Position numbers and translations under genes: made by a program
Notes under the pieces: generated by a model
Databases searched by the model: none
What the model was told of the DNA's origin: nothing
The model's input: the letters and a program-made list of their open reading frames with translations, nothing else
In this document: positions 10,119 through 20,199 of the stretch, in pieces
Position numbering within the stretch: position 1 is the first letter of the stretch
How the letters are laid out: every line of letters begins with the position of its first letter
From: an uncultured Eggerthellaceae bacterium
GTDB lineage: Bacteria > Actinomycetota > Coriobacteriia > Coriobacteriales > Eggerthellaceae
Length of the DNA stretch: 37,699 nucleotides
Assembly (NCBI GenBank): GCA_947626195.1
Contig: CANQRF010000017.1
Span: 1-37,699, forward strand
Direction: 5' to 3'

Positions 10119-13100
10119 ATGACGATGAAAAGAACCAAGAGGCGGAAAGTTCCGGTGATAGCCGGCGTGCTCTCTGCGGCTATTGTCGTAGTAGCTGTTG
10201 TCTGCGGGGTTGTCTTTTCCACACAGGGCATTTCGAGTGTCAACATTTCGGAGCAAGGCGCTTCCGGAGAAGGGTTTGACTCCATGGATATTAATGATGC
10301 GGTGCCACAAAACGACGCCCTGTCATCGACCACTTCCGATGACCATGATGCGTTAAGGTCAGATACGGCAGGTTCTCCTTCCTATGGAGTGCAGGTGGAT
10401 GACAAGGCGGCATCGACGGTACCGGGGGAAGTGCTTGTGCGCCTCAGCGCATCGTCTGAGAATGATGCGCTTACGCCGGGCATGTCACTTGGGGAAAGCG
10501 TGATCAAAGACGTCGAGGTGGTTTCTGAAGATGCCGATGGCGGCAAGATCGTCAAAGTGATTCTTGTCGATGGCTCTTCCACTGACGAGGCGATCGATGA
10601 GCTCAATTCTCTGGAAGGTGCCACTGCCCAGCACAACTTCGTCTACCGACTCATGGAGATGCCGAGTGAGGTCGGCGCGGTAAGCGTTGATACTGACCCT
10701 ATTGAGGAAGCGGATGCGGTTACCCCCGAACATAAGACGAACGACTCCTACAATAGAGATAATTATCTCTATCATCTCTGGCCGTATGCCGGAGATGGCT
10801 TGCGTGGTGCCAATGTTGAGGCAGCCTGGGATCTTAACCGTTCGGAGGGCTCAGTCACCATCGCGGTCATCGACACAGGATGCACACCCGACCATCCTGA
10901 TCTTAAGGGCAACATCGATACCGAGCACATGATTGACGTCTATAACAATACGGATCATCCAGGCACGATCTCCGATCGCCATGGGCATGGCACCCATGTA
11001 GCGGGTATCATCGCTGCAGTGGCAGACAACGAGATCGGAGTGGCGGGAACCAGCTATAACGCTAAGGTTTTGCCGGTCAAGATATTCCCTAACGATGGTA
11101 GCGGGTCCACCTCCACTGACAAAATGCTGCGTGCCTACGATTACCTCGATGATCTTATCGAGAAGGGTGAACTTACTGACCTCCATGTCATCAACATGAG
11201 CTTGGGCGGCTATTGGCAGGATCAGGAAGATCTCGCGATTGAGGAAAAAATCAATCACATGGCGAAAGCGCATAACGTTTTGACGGTATGCGCTGGTGGC
11301 AATGGTGATTCGAGCACCAACATGCCCTTTACCCAAAACTCGTATCCATCCGACTTCGAAGCTTGTCTTTCGGTGACATGTCTCACCGCAAAAGGCGATG
11401 ATGCTCCGTGGTCTGACTATAACGAATGCAAAGACATCAGTGCTCCCGGCATCGATATCCTTTCCACCTACAATACGGGTGGTTATGTGCAGCTCTCCGG
11501 CACCTCAATGGCCTCTCCCCTAGTGGCAGGCGTGGCGGGTTTGCTTTTCGCGAGCGTGCCGAATCTCACGCCTGAAAAGGCAATCCAATACATTAAGGAT
11601 ACCGCCCAAACGATGCCATGGACGAGCAATCATGCCAAGCGAATGACCGACCCCGAGCACAAAACAGGAAGCACTGGTGCTCTTGATGCGGAGGCCGCTT
11701 TGAGAGAGGCGCTGCTCGATTCGGGAACCGTGAAATACTTCATCGAGGATGAGGATGTAAGTGTTCCTGCCACCATGGCCTATACGGGCCAGCCCCTTCA
11801 ACCCGAGGTCACGGTCACGCACCTTGGTCAGACGCTTACGAAAGACCAAGACTACACGGTCGCCTACAAGAAGAACGTGAAGCCGGGGACCGGCACGGTG
11901 GTGGTGTGTGGCAAAGGCGATTATGGCGGATACATTGACAAAGAATTCACCATTACTATTGAAGAAGACCAGCAGATCGACATCAACGTCGCGACAGTCA
12001 GCGACATTGGCTCCTTCACCTATACCGGTTCTCCCATCACTCCCACGGTGACGGTTACCCAAGAAGGCCAGGAGCTTGTGATTGATGAGGACTACACCGT
12101 CTCTTATGAGAATAATGTCAATGCAGGTCAGGCCAAGGTTATCGTGGCGGGTAAGGGTCTCTATAAGAACCGTAAGGAGATTCCTTTCACCATCAATAAA
12201 GCTCAAGGATGGCTTCATCTCGATGAGAGATCGATGACGCTGGTTGGCAACGGAAGCCCTTATGAGGCACATATCTTCTGTTCACCGGACCTCACGTTCT
12301 CTACGCAAACCGATGACGAGCGCGTCGCCACGGTTAAGGTCGTGGAGGAGCACCAGAACGTCACGCACTCGACAACCTATACGTTCGTCGTTACGCCGCA
12401 TGATGCTGGTACCACGACGGTTACCCTCGATGCGACAACAACGCAAAACTACACCGAAGTCGAACCGCTTAGGATCAAGGTGACGGTGCATGATGAGAAG
12501 AAAGATCTTTCCCACGCAACCGTTTCCGTTGAAGGGTATTTCGTGTATAACGGCAAGGCACAAAAGCCGGTGCCTACGGTCGTGCTTAATGGCAAGACCC
12601 TCAACTCCGAAACCGACTACACGCTTCAGTACTCGCAATGCATCAATGCGGGACAGGCTTTCGTGACCGCAACCGGCAGGGGAGAGTACAGTGGCAGGGC
12701 CACGGGGCGCTATACCATCGAGCAGGCTTTGCCGAATCTGACCTTTGGGTCTACGAAGCTCGAGCTTGCGCCGAACAGCTCAGGAGAAGTTTCGGTCTCC
12801 TATGACGATGTGGGCTTTCTGACCAGTGTAGAAAGCACCAACGACAGCGTGGCTCGTCCTACCTATGATCCCTATAACAAAGTCCTCACAGTCAGATCGG
12901 GCGAGGCAGGGGCCGCGGTCATAACCTTCACCATTGAAGGGAGCGCAAACTATCAGAAACGTTCTGTGATGCTTCCCGTGAGTGTGGGTGGTGAAACGCA
13001 AGCGGTTGTTTCGGTGGAACTCAACAAGACGCGCGCCGAGCTGAGCGTTGGCCAGACTACGACACTCATCGCCACCGTTCATCCCGATAATGCAACCCAC

Positions 13101-14573
13101 CAGAATGTTCGCTGGTCTTCAACGGCAGACAACATCGCATCGGTCGATGATCGGGGATACGTCACTGCTCAATCGGCTGGCTCAGCTCACATTAAGGCCG
13201 AAGTTGCGGGAAAAAGTGCTGAGTGTGAAGTGGTCGTGACGAAGCTTCCCGATACCAATGACATCTCTTTTGCGACGGTGAGCGGTATCGACGAGAGCTA
13301 CCTCTATTCGGGAAAGGAGATCGCTCCGGTACCGACCGTTGTCCTCAACGGCAAAACGCTCAGCGTTGGCGAGGACTACGAACTGGCTTACGAGGATAAT
13401 ACCGATGCGGGCACTGCCAGCATCGTGATCAAGGGGAGAGGCGCCTATACGGGCCAGACCCGTATCATGTTTACGATCGAGCGCAAGACGGCGCACCTCA
13501 CGCTGACTGTGCGGTCGTTTACCTTGAACGAAGAGGAGTCAGCGGGCACCCAAGTTGCTTACGACGGCGATGGAGAGGTGTCGGTGCGAAGCGATAACTC
13601 TGCTATCGCAGATGCCATCTATAACGGAGAAAACCTCATTACGATCACCGCACATAAAGCTGGTTCGACCACCATTACGGTAGCGAGCGACAGCGAGAAG
13701 AACTTCACCACGCCCGACCCACTTACCATCAAGGTAGAGGTGGTTGCCAAGGCGACGCCGCCTGACCCCGGCACCCCCGGTGGTGGTACTGGTGGCGGAG
13801 GAGGAACCCCCGGTGGCGGAGGCGGAGGAACGCCCGGTGGGGGCGCTGGTGGCGGAGCCGGTGGTGGTGCCCCTGGTGGGGCAACGACACCCGGCGAAGG
13901 TGAGCCTGGCGAAGGTGAGCCCGGTGATACCGATACGCCAAATCCGCCGTTTGTCGATGCCAGGCCTGGTGCATGGTATGCATCTTCTCTTGAGCGTATC
14001 TCAGAGCTTGGCATTATGAAAGGATACACTGATCCGGCGACAGGAAAGCCCTCGGGAGTGTTCGGCGTGGGCGAAACCTTAAAGCGCGAGGAAGCCGCGC
14101 AGATCCTTTACAACCTGTTTGCCAAGGGCGCAAAGCCAAAGGAAGCGCCCGCTTTCACCGATGTGGATCCTCGCAGCGGATATGCGGATCCGATCGCATG
14201 GTGCGCTGAGAACAATCTTATGAACGGATACGCGGGCAAATACAAAGGCCAGTTCGGTAAGGGCGAAGAGCTTACGCGCGAGCAGTTCGCGCTCATCTTG
14301 GCGCGTGCCGCCAAATACTATGACAAGGTGAACTATCTGTCTTCGCCGACCGCATCGCTTTCCGCATTTCCCGATGCAAGCCTTATCACCGACTCAGAGG
14401 CGCAGCATGCTTTTGCCTGGGCAGTGGATGCGGGCATCATCAAAGGATCGGGCGGGGAAGGCGATGTGCATTTCCTGTATTCCAAAAACGACACCGTGCG
14501 CGAAGAAGTGGCTACCATGCTTGTCCGTGCTATTGACGACGCTCACTTGTTTAGTGACTTCGTGGAGGAGTAA
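10119..14573 (+). CDS. SLH-anchored subtilisin-like (S8) protease with Ig-like repeats
   Basis: A 1484-aa protein. The ATG follows AAGGAG with an 8-nt spacer. The N-terminus is basic with one hydrophobic segment (about 11-33), a signal peptide or signal anchor. An I9-like propeptide (about 95-190) precedes an S8 domain (about 220-525) with Asp252, His290 (HGTHVAG), oxyanion Asn395 and Ser463 (GTSMASP). Four YTG repeats, a BIG_2-like domain and related beta modules follow, then a Gly-rich linker and three SLH repeats (about 1275-1484). It lies 42 nt after a giant paralogue and resembles that protein's C-terminal half, so the two probably share a transcript. It is likely a wall-attached maturation or degradative protease. 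The SLH region is identical to its neighbour's except for the last residue (E for Q). Confidence 0.92.
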   Translation: MTMKRTKRRKVPVIAGVLSAAIVVVAVVCGVVFSTQGISSVNISEQGASGEGFDSMDINDAVPQNDALSSTTSDDHDALRSDTAGSPSYGVQVDDKAASTVPGEVLVRLSASSENDALTPGMSLGESVIKDVEVVSEDADGGKIVKVILVDGSSTDEAIDELNSLEGATAQHNFVYRLMEMPSEVGAVSVDTDPIEEADAVTPEHKTNDSYNRDNYLYHLWPYAGDGLRGANVEAAWDLNRSEGSVTIAVIDTGCTPDHPDLKGNIDTEHMIDVYNNTDHPGTISDRHGHGTHVAGIIAAVADNEIGVAGTSYNAKVLPVKIFPNDGSGSTSTDKMLRAYDYLDDLIEKGELTDLHVINMSLGGYWQDQEDLAIEEKINHMAKAHNVLTVCAGGNGDSSTNMPFTQNSYPSDFEACLSVTCLTAKGDDAPWSDYNECKDISAPGIDILSTYNTGGYVQLSGTSMASPLVAGVAGLLFASVPNLTPEKAIQYIKDTAQTMPWTSNHAKRMTDPEHKTGSTGALDAEAALREALLDSGTVKYFIEDEDVSVPATMAYTGQPLQPEVTVTHLGQTLTKDQDYTVAYKKNVKPGTGTVVVCGKGDYGGYIDKEFTITIEEDQQIDINVATVSDIGSFTYTGSPITPTVTVTQEGQELVIDEDYTVSYENNVNAGQAKVIVAGKGLYKNRKEIPFTINKAQGWLHLDERSMTLVGNGSPYEAHIFCSPDLTFSTQTDDERVATVKVVEEHQNVTHSTTYTFVVTPHDAGTTTVTLDATTTQNYTEVEPLRIKVTVHDEKKDLSHATVSVEGYFVYNGKAQKPVPTVVLNGKTLNSETDYTLQYSQCINAGQAFVTATGRGEYSGRATGRYTIEQALPNLTFGSTKLELAPNSSGEVSVSYDDVGFLTSVESTNDSVARPTYDPYNKVLTVRSGEAGAAVITFTIEGSANYQKRSVMLPVSVGGETQAVVSVELNKTRAELSVGQTTTLIATVHPDNATHQNVRWSSTADNIASVDDRGYVTAQSAGSAHIKAEVAGKSAECEVVVTKLPDTNDISFATVSGIDESYLYSGKEIAPVPTVVLNGKTLSVGEDYELAYEDNTDAGTASIVIKGRGAYTGQTRIMFTIERKTAHLTLTVRSFTLNEEESAGTQVAYDGDGEVSVRSDNSAIADAIYNGENLITITAHKAGSTTITVASDSEKNFTTPDPLTIKVEVVAKATPPDPGTPGGGTGGGGGTPGGGGGGTPGGGAGGGAGGGAPGGATTPGEGEPGEGEPGDTDTPNPPFVDARPGAWYASSLERISELGIMKGYTDPATGKPSGVFGVGETLKREEAAQILYNLFAKGAKPKEAPAFTDVDPRSGYADPIAWCAENNLMNGYAGKYKGQFGKGEELTREQFALILARAAKYYDKVNYLSSPTASLSAFPDASLITDSEAQHAFAWAVDAGIIKGSGGEGDVHFLYSKNDTVREEVATMLVRAIDDAHLFSDFVEE
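13777..13850 (+). repeat. Imperfect tandem repeat encoding the Gly/Thr/Pro linker
   Basis: Units of about 21-24 bp of the form GGTGGCGGAGG..ACCCCC are repeated in frame and encode GGGTP-like segments. The paralogous linker in the preceding gene (from about 9317) has fewer units, so the array has expanded or contracted between the copies. Confidence 0.6.
13814..14573 (+). repeat. 760-bp direct repeat, copy 2 (linker plus SLH region)
   Basis: Partner of 9317-10076: same orientation, gap-free, four mismatches. It ends exactly at the stop codon of the second protease gene. Confidence 0.93.
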
Positions 14574-14585
14574 AGGCAAAGGGAT

Positions 14586-14602
14586 CTGATTCGGGGAATC
14601 AG
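14586..14602 (+). promoter_or_regulatory. Intergenic hairpin just before a ribosome-binding site
   Basis: CTGATTC and GAATCAG form a perfect 7-bp stem with a GGG loop. The last two bases of the stem overlap the start of the AGAGGGGG ribosome-binding site (14601-14608) of the next gene. There is no T-run, so it is not a terminator. It could influence translation or transcript processing within the operon. Confidence 0.45.
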
Positions 14603-14614
14603 AGGGGGTTAAAC

Positions 14615-17600
14615 ATGAAAAAAGTAATAATGGCGTTGATCACGGCGATCGCATTGGCTCTTATTATCGTGCCCGCTTCAGCTCTTTCCGAGGAGCGAGA
14701 TGATGTGCAGCTGGCAAGTGAGCCGATAAGCGTGAGTGCGACGTACAATCAAGCGTCAAGTGCAAGTAAAGGCACGATGAACTATAACCTTGAGTACTCA
14801 ATGACGGTCTCTCTGCCGAAAGATCAAAACTACAACGATTATAAAGCGAAGGTTTTCGCGCCCGGGAGCGGAGAGGGAGAGAACATCGCACAGCTAAATC
14901 CTATTTTGAAAATGGATAGCGATGATGAATACATCTCCAATGTGATGCGTTGGCAGTATCAACCATCCAAGAGCGGCGAATATACGATCAATGTTTATAA
15001 AACAGACGACTATGAGATGAATTCGCCGGTCTATCAGGCGAAGCTCATGCTTTATAAGATAACGTATAAAGGCAGTGAAAAAGCCACCCTTGGAGAGTCT
15101 ACGAACCTTAAGCCAACAGATGGCGCCTACGAGGTCTTTTGCACCAACTATTCGTTTCTGACCCTTCTGCCCCGGCCGCAGGTTACCGTTTCGAGCAGCG
15201 ATGGTGGAATGCTCGGATGGGTCCTCGTCACTGACAAGGACAAGGAGAATCTCACTGAAAGCGACGTGGTTACGCAGTTCAATGTGAACACCATTACCGG
15301 GAAGCTGGCTAGTAAACCAGAGGCGCAGGAGAAGTTGACGAATGACCATGAGCTTGAGCTCTATCCCGCGATCGGATTCGTTCCTGTTCGCATGACAAAG
15401 ATCTTCAGCGAGAAGCCCGGAAATCCTCAGACTGCATCGGGATTAGAAGATCTCGCTGTGGATTTCGGAGAGCAGCCCGTGGGATATGCCGCCGACACGC
15501 TGAAGAAGACGCTTTATATCTATAATGCCGGAAACGTGCCGCTTACCATTTGGTCGGGAGACAATGCCGCATCGTTTGCCGCAACGTTCACGATCCCGGA
15601 AGAGGAGCGGGATAACGGCAATGCTTCCGTGCTTAAAGTGGGAGGATTTGCCGAGCTTACCATTCAGCCCGAACCGGGGCTCGGACTTGGCTCATACAAT
15701 GAGATGTCCATCTTCGTGCGCGCTGATAAAACGAACCAAAGCCTTCAGTTTGTGAGGACTACGCTCGAGGTCACACCGCTTCCGGTTACGGTGACGCTCG
15801 AATCGCTATCAAAGGAATACGGCCAAACAAAGACCGTTGCCGATGTGCCCTATACGCTTTCAACGGACTCCTCAGCTCCCGGGATCTCGCTTACAAAAGA
15901 TGATGGCACACCTGCCTATACGCTTGCGCAATTAGGCGTCACGCTGACAAGCGGCGGTTTCTCAAAGACCGCGAATGTACAAGACGAGGTATATCCCTAC
16001 GAGGTTCAGGTAACGGAAAACGCCATGCCGAACTTCAAGGTGAGTGTCCCGGCGGACAAAGCGGGCGTTCAGGTAAGTAAGACCACGCCATGCATCGAAG
16101 AGATTAGCGCCTCGGGAATAAAGATCGGCAATCTTTTGAGCAAATCCACGATCGAAGGAGTCGCTAAAAACAAGCACACCCTCGAAGCAGTGCAAGGCGA
16201 ATTCGCCTGGAAAAGCGGCTCTCAGACAATGGACAGCACGGGTTCATTCAATAAAGAATTCACCTTTACCCCCAAAGATCAAAGCAATTACAACTCGGTC
16301 GATGGGAATGCGACTGTGGTCGTGTCAGATAAACCAGCGACCAATATCCAGATAAACAGCGGTTCTCTCAACGAGGTCACCTATGATGGGGTACAGCATG
16401 CACTTGGGTTCACCGCGACGACTGAAGACGCAACAGATCGAACTTCTGAGATAACCGTCCAATACAGGGCAAGCAATAGCGAAGATTGGAGCGCTGCCGC
16501 ACCGACAGAGGCTGGCATCTATCATGTGAAGGCATCGGTGCCAGAAAACGACGACTATGCCAGCGGTCAGGCCGATGCTCAGCTTACCATCCGCCCGAAG
16601 GTCTTAAACCTTACGATCGACGCGAATGCTGCTGACAATAAAACCTATGATGGAAAGACTTCTGCCACGGTGAATGTCACAAGCATCCACATCGTTGACA
16701 ATGGTGTTGTTCATGGTGACGAGGTGGAGATCAGTCCCGACGTCTCCATTACGGCGTCGTTTGACAATGCGAATGCGGGAACCGAAAAGCCGGTGACGGT
16801 CACACTCGGCCCCGATTCGATCTTGCAAGGCGCGAAGGCCACCAACTATTCCGTCGGCAGTACGGAATTGCATACAACGGGCACGATCTCACCGTTTGCG
16901 ATCACGCTTGAGCTGAACGAGGCAGCTACGGTGACCAAGGTATTTGGACAGACCATTGAGCTTCATGCCTCAGACTTTAGCGTCTCTGGAGACACCGTGC
17001 TTCCAAATGATGAGACCATTTCCCACATAGGACTTCAGGTCACATGCGATGGATTTACGCAAGAGGCGCATGTGGGCACCTATGACGTCATCCTAAAAAC
17101 CAACGAAGGCAGCAATTATGCGGTCAATCAGACCCTGAGTAAGGCCTTTTCGGTAACGCAGGCGACCCCTCAGATCGCAGGTGTCGTCAGTGCGGGAAGC
17201 GGCAAAGTAAACAACCGGCTTGATACTGTCAACTTGAACGGAACGTTCCAGAACGAATACAGCGGCCTTGCGGTCGAGGGCAAGCTCGCATGGGATGAAC
17301 CTGATACAACACTTCCAGGCGACGAGGGAACGAAATCATATGCATGGACCTTCACGCCGATCGATAGCAAGAACTATTCAACACTCACTGGGCAAGCAGA
17401 GGTCATGGTCACGTTGAAGGATCCGGCTCCGCTTGTGTTTGAGGGAGCTGAAACCGGTACCATCACGAGGACCTACAATGGCAGCACCCAGTCTGTCACG
17501 TTGGTCGAAGGTTTTGTTGCGGCGACGATCCAGTATCGGTCCTTAAGCGGCTCGACGGCTCAGACCGATCTTATGACTTCAAATTCAAGTGGTGTGCTTG

Positions 17601-19564
17601 ATACGGAATTAGGTTGGAGCGAGACGCCGCCCACTCATGCGGGTACCTACGAAGTTCAGGCTGCTGCGCAAGAAACACCGGATTATGCGCCAAACGAAAT
17701 CGTGGGAACCCTGATCATTAACCAGGCAGTGCCTGCCATATCTGGTCTTTCCGCATCAGAAGTTGAGAGAAATGGTCATTTGGCGGATTCGACATTAACA
17801 GGAACTGCGACAGGAGTCGGTTCTGATGGCCAGCTTCAAGGACACTTCATTTGGGACAACGTCGGAGGTGAAGCTCCCGGTTCGGTACCGGTTGTAAGCG
17901 GGACAGAGTATGCCTATCATTTTGTTCCCGACGCCATCAATGGCTATAACGACTATAGCTCGGCAACGGGTGTGATTGCGGTGACCATCATGGCCGACAC
18001 GCGCACAGTTGGATCAGTCGTCGTTTACAATCTCCCGAATGAAAATGGGGATTATGCGCTGGTGACGATTCCCGAAATGAAGTTCTATAACGACGATTCG
18101 CTCATGTTCTATAAAGATAGCGCATGCTCACAACCGGTCAGTTCCAAGGTAGTGTTTGTAGGACCAGGTGAACTCACTGTTTTGCTCGATCCCGATGCGC
18201 TTGACGACGCCGGTGGGACCATCTATGTGAAAATCGACGGTACCACTGAAACCACGTCGGTCGCCTATCTTCCCGAGTTGGATTTCGCCCTACCTCAAGG
18301 GGTGAGCGTCTACACGGGTAAAACGGCATCGGTGAGCGCCCAGCTCTCAGATGCCTCATATCAAAGCCTCATGGGCGAAAGCGCGGTTCAGTGGGGCTTA
18401 GAGAGCGAGACCTGCGTAACGATCGAGGATAATGGCCTGAGCGCGACGCTGACTGGAGTTGCGCCTGGTTCGACTGCGCTCACGGTTACCATTACCTTTG
18501 CTCATCCCGATGCCGTGAACCATCCAGATGACCCCATTACGATAAGCAAAACGACGACGGTGACCGTCAGCAATGAAGTGATCCCGACGCCTGGTGGTGG
18601 TGGAGGCGGTGGTGTGCCCTCTGAGCCGAGCAGCGATAGCCCCTCAATTACCGTCGATGACGGCCAGGGCTCAACCGAAATCAAAGGTGGTTCTGTTGAG
18701 GTGACGACAGAACGTTCGGCAACGGAAGGTAAGACTACGGTCTCGGCGGCTCTTGTATCAGAGTCCGCCAAAAAGCCCGATTCGGTGACGGTTCTCGTCA
18801 ACGGTCAGCCTACCGCTTTCATGACCGATGATGACGGCAATCTTGTTTTCGATGTCGACAATGATGATGTCGTTGAAATTATCCCTGTCTTTAAGGCAAC
18901 AACGGCAGATCTGGGCACATTCGAAGATGTCAGCTCGGGAAAATGGTATGAAGAGGAAGTCTATCAGGCCTATAACTTAGGCTATATGGGCGGCTATGGA
19001 ACTGGTAAACCTGGTGAAGCACCGCATGCCTTTGGACCTGAGGATACGCTGACGCGTGGTCAAGCGGCAATTGTTCTGTTTAATTTGACTGGAGCAAACT
19101 ACATGATTTATGGTCGATACAATTCTGCCATGCTTAATTGGGCTAATACGTTTGACGATGTGAAGGACGACGTCACGAACGTATATCGGAATGCTATTGT
19201 TTGGGGCCATGCTTATGAGCTTATAACGGGATACGAAAACTCAGAAGACTTCGGAAGCGATGATTCTTTAACTCGCGAGCAGGTCTGTGCGCTGTTGGCT
19301 CGTTATGCGGCACTTGAAGCGACGCCGGGAGATTATGCAGAGCCTGATGAAGAGGCCATACGTGCTGAACTGGCAAAATATCCCGATGCAGCGTCGGTAT
19401 CAGCGTGGGCGCAGCCGTATGTGGCATGGGCTTCTCAGCATAGGATTATCGGACAAGGCGGCCTTCTGAGCGGACGAGATGCTATTAGCCGCTCTGAGAT
19501 GGCGACGATGATAACGCGTTATCAGCCCGAGGCTATTCACTTAACGCTGTATCCCACGATATAG
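14615..19564 (+). CDS. SLH-domain surface protein with MBG/YDG-type repeats
   Basis: A 1649-aa secreted protein starting at the ATG behind AGAGGGGG. The signal peptide ends at ASA (residue 23). The middle is a series of beta-rich modules resembling the MBG and YDG families: stretches with YGQT, the motif KTYDGKTSATV, several Thr-rich Ig-like units, and a BIG_2-like unit near residues 1210-1325. A poly-Gly linker (about 1330) precedes a short beta region and three SLH repeats (about 1430-1640). No catalytic motif was found. Its SLH set differs from that of the two upstream proteases. It is 41 nt downstream of them, so it is probably the third gene of the same operon. A role as adhesin or structural wall protein is inferred. 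Confidence 0.85.
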   Translation: MKKVIMALITAIALALIIVPASALSEERDDVQLASEPISVSATYNQASSASKGTMNYNLEYSMTVSLPKDQNYNDYKAKVFAPGSGEGENIAQLNPILKMDSDDEYISNVMRWQYQPSKSGEYTINVYKTDDYEMNSPVYQAKLMLYKITYKGSEKATLGESTNLKPTDGAYEVFCTNYSFLTLLPRPQVTVSSSDGGMLGWVLVTDKDKENLTESDVVTQFNVNTITGKLASKPEAQEKLTNDHELELYPAIGFVPVRMTKIFSEKPGNPQTASGLEDLAVDFGEQPVGYAADTLKKTLYIYNAGNVPLTIWSGDNAASFAATFTIPEEERDNGNASVLKVGGFAELTIQPEPGLGLGSYNEMSIFVRADKTNQSLQFVRTTLEVTPLPVTVTLESLSKEYGQTKTVADVPYTLSTDSSAPGISLTKDDGTPAYTLAQLGVTLTSGGFSKTANVQDEVYPYEVQVTENAMPNFKVSVPADKAGVQVSKTTPCIEEISASGIKIGNLLSKSTIEGVAKNKHTLEAVQGEFAWKSGSQTMDSTGSFNKEFTFTPKDQSNYNSVDGNATVVVSDKPATNIQINSGSLNEVTYDGVQHALGFTATTEDATDRTSEITVQYRASNSEDWSAAAPTEAGIYHVKASVPENDDYASGQADAQLTIRPKVLNLTIDANAADNKTYDGKTSATVNVTSIHIVDNGVVHGDEVEISPDVSITASFDNANAGTEKPVTVTLGPDSILQGAKATNYSVGSTELHTTGTISPFAITLELNEAATVTKVFGQTIELHASDFSVSGDTVLPNDETISHIGLQVTCDGFTQEAHVGTYDVILKTNEGSNYAVNQTLSKAFSVTQATPQIAGVVSAGSGKVNNRLDTVNLNGTFQNEYSGLAVEGKLAWDEPDTTLPGDEGTKSYAWTFTPIDSKNYSTLTGQAEVMVTLKDPAPLVFEGAETGTITRTYNGSTQSVTLVEGFVAATIQYRSLSGSTAQTDLMTSNSSGVLDTELGWSETPPTHAGTYEVQAAAQETPDYAPNEIVGTLIINQAVPAISGLSASEVERNGHLADSTLTGTATGVGSDGQLQGHFIWDNVGGEAPGSVPVVSGTEYAYHFVPDAINGYNDYSSATGVIAVTIMADTRTVGSVVVYNLPNENGDYALVTIPEMKFYNDDSLMFYKDSACSQPVSSKVVFVGPGELTVLLDPDALDDAGGTIYVKIDGTTETTSVAYLPELDFALPQGVSVYTGKTASVSAQLSDASYQSLMGESAVQWGLESETCVTIEDNGLSATLTGVAPGSTALTVTITFAHPDAVNHPDDPITISKTTTVTVSNEVIPTPGGGGGGGVPSEPSSDSPSITVDDGQGSTEIKGGSVEVTTERSATEGKTTVSAALVSESAKKPDSVTVLVNGQPTAFMTDDDGNLVFDVDNDDVVEIIPVFKATTADLGTFEDVSSGKWYEEEVYQAYNLGYMGGYGTGKPGEAPHAFGPEDTLTRGQAAIVLFNLTGANYMIYGRYNSAMLNWANTFDDVKDDVTNVYRNAIVWGHAYELITGYENSEDFGSDDSLTREQVCALLARYAALEATPGDYAEPDEEAIRAELAKYPDAASVSAWAQPYVAWASQHRIIGQGGLLSGRDAISRSEMATMITRYQPEAIHLTLYPTI

Positions 19565-19586
19565 CGCATTGCTATAACGCAGTTAT

Positions 19587-19653
19587 GACCTCGGCAATTG
19601 ATGTGGCAAAGACGGCGGAGACGCCCAGATTCACGCCCTCAAGAGCCGAGGTC
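19587..19653. terminator. Inverted repeat between convergent genes
   Basis: GACCTCGGC (19587-19595) is complementary to GCCGAGGTC (19645-19653) with a 49-nt loop. It lies between the convergent SLH gene and the YbaK-type gene. A third GCCGAGGT occurs at 19670-19677. There is no clear T-tail, so a bidirectional terminator role is only plausible. Confidence 0.35.
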
Positions 19654-19665
19654 TAACGGTGTCGA

Positions 19666-20160
19666 TTATGCCGAGGTTGCAATGTCGGCAAAAGAGAGGG
19701 GAATGATACGGGCGAGGTCGGAGGGGTTCATCTTCACTTGGCAACCGATGCGCCCGCCCGAAAAATAAATCTCTCCAAAAAGCTCCGCAGTTTCATCGAT
19801 AAAGGTTGGGAAGAGTTTTTTCATGCCGATTGGGCTGCAACCACCGTGCACATAGCCGGTCAATGGAAGCAAATCGCGTGAGTGGATCATCGCGATGGCC
19901 TTCTCGTTTGCTGCAGCCGCAGCTTTCTTTAAATCGAGCTCAAGCGCGACAGGAACCATGAAAACGTAGTAAGCACCCGATTTCGCCTGGGTAACGAGCG
20001 TTTTGAAAACCTGATCGGCATCGAGTCCGAGTATGTGTGCCACCTCGATGCCAGAAACCGCTTCCTCGGTTTCAAAGGTCATCCATTCAAATGGCACGCC
20101 GCTCGCCTCAATAACGCGAAGCGCGTTGGTCTTCTGGTTATTTCTCTCAGCTTTTGCCAT
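19666..20160 (-). CDS. ybaK: YbaK/EbsC-type aminoacyl-tRNA deacylase (Cys-tRNA(Pro) deacylase)
   Basis: A 164-aa cytoplasmic protein of normal length for the family. YbaK-type enzymes hydrolyse Cys-tRNA(Pro) formed in error by prolyl-tRNA synthetase. Visible family features are the DQVFKTLV segment with its conserved Lys, the hydrophobic VFMVPV strand, and the GYVHGGCSPIGMKK loop, closest to the YbaK subgroup. The start at 20160 fits the family N-terminus (AERNNQKTNALR), although the upstream ribosome-binding site is weak. It is a single gene, convergent with the SLH gene and divergent from the LysR-type regulator. Confidence 0.9.
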   Translation of the reverse strand: MAKAERNNQKTNALRVIEASGVPFEWMTFETEEAVSGIEVAHILGLDADQVFKTLVTQAKSGAYYVFMVPVALELDLKKAAAAANEKAIAMIHSRDLLPLTGYVHGGCSPIGMKKLFPTFIDETAELFGEIYFSGGRIGCQVKMNPSDLARIIPLSFADIATSA

Positions 20161-20181
20161 AATGCGTCACCATGCCTATTG

Positions 20182-20199
20182 TTTCGCAACGGTGCGAAA
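20182..20199. promoter_or_regulatory. Perfect inverted repeat upstream of the ybaK-type gene
   Basis: TTTCGCA-ACGG-TGCGAAA is a 7-bp stem with a 4-nt loop, 22 nt upstream of the ybaK start codon. It may be an operator or a leader hairpin. Nearby, CGCGATGGCGT is directly repeated at 20239-20249 and 20273-20283. The rest of the 280-nt divergent region shows nothing clear apart from the promoter on the other side. Confidence 0.35.
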
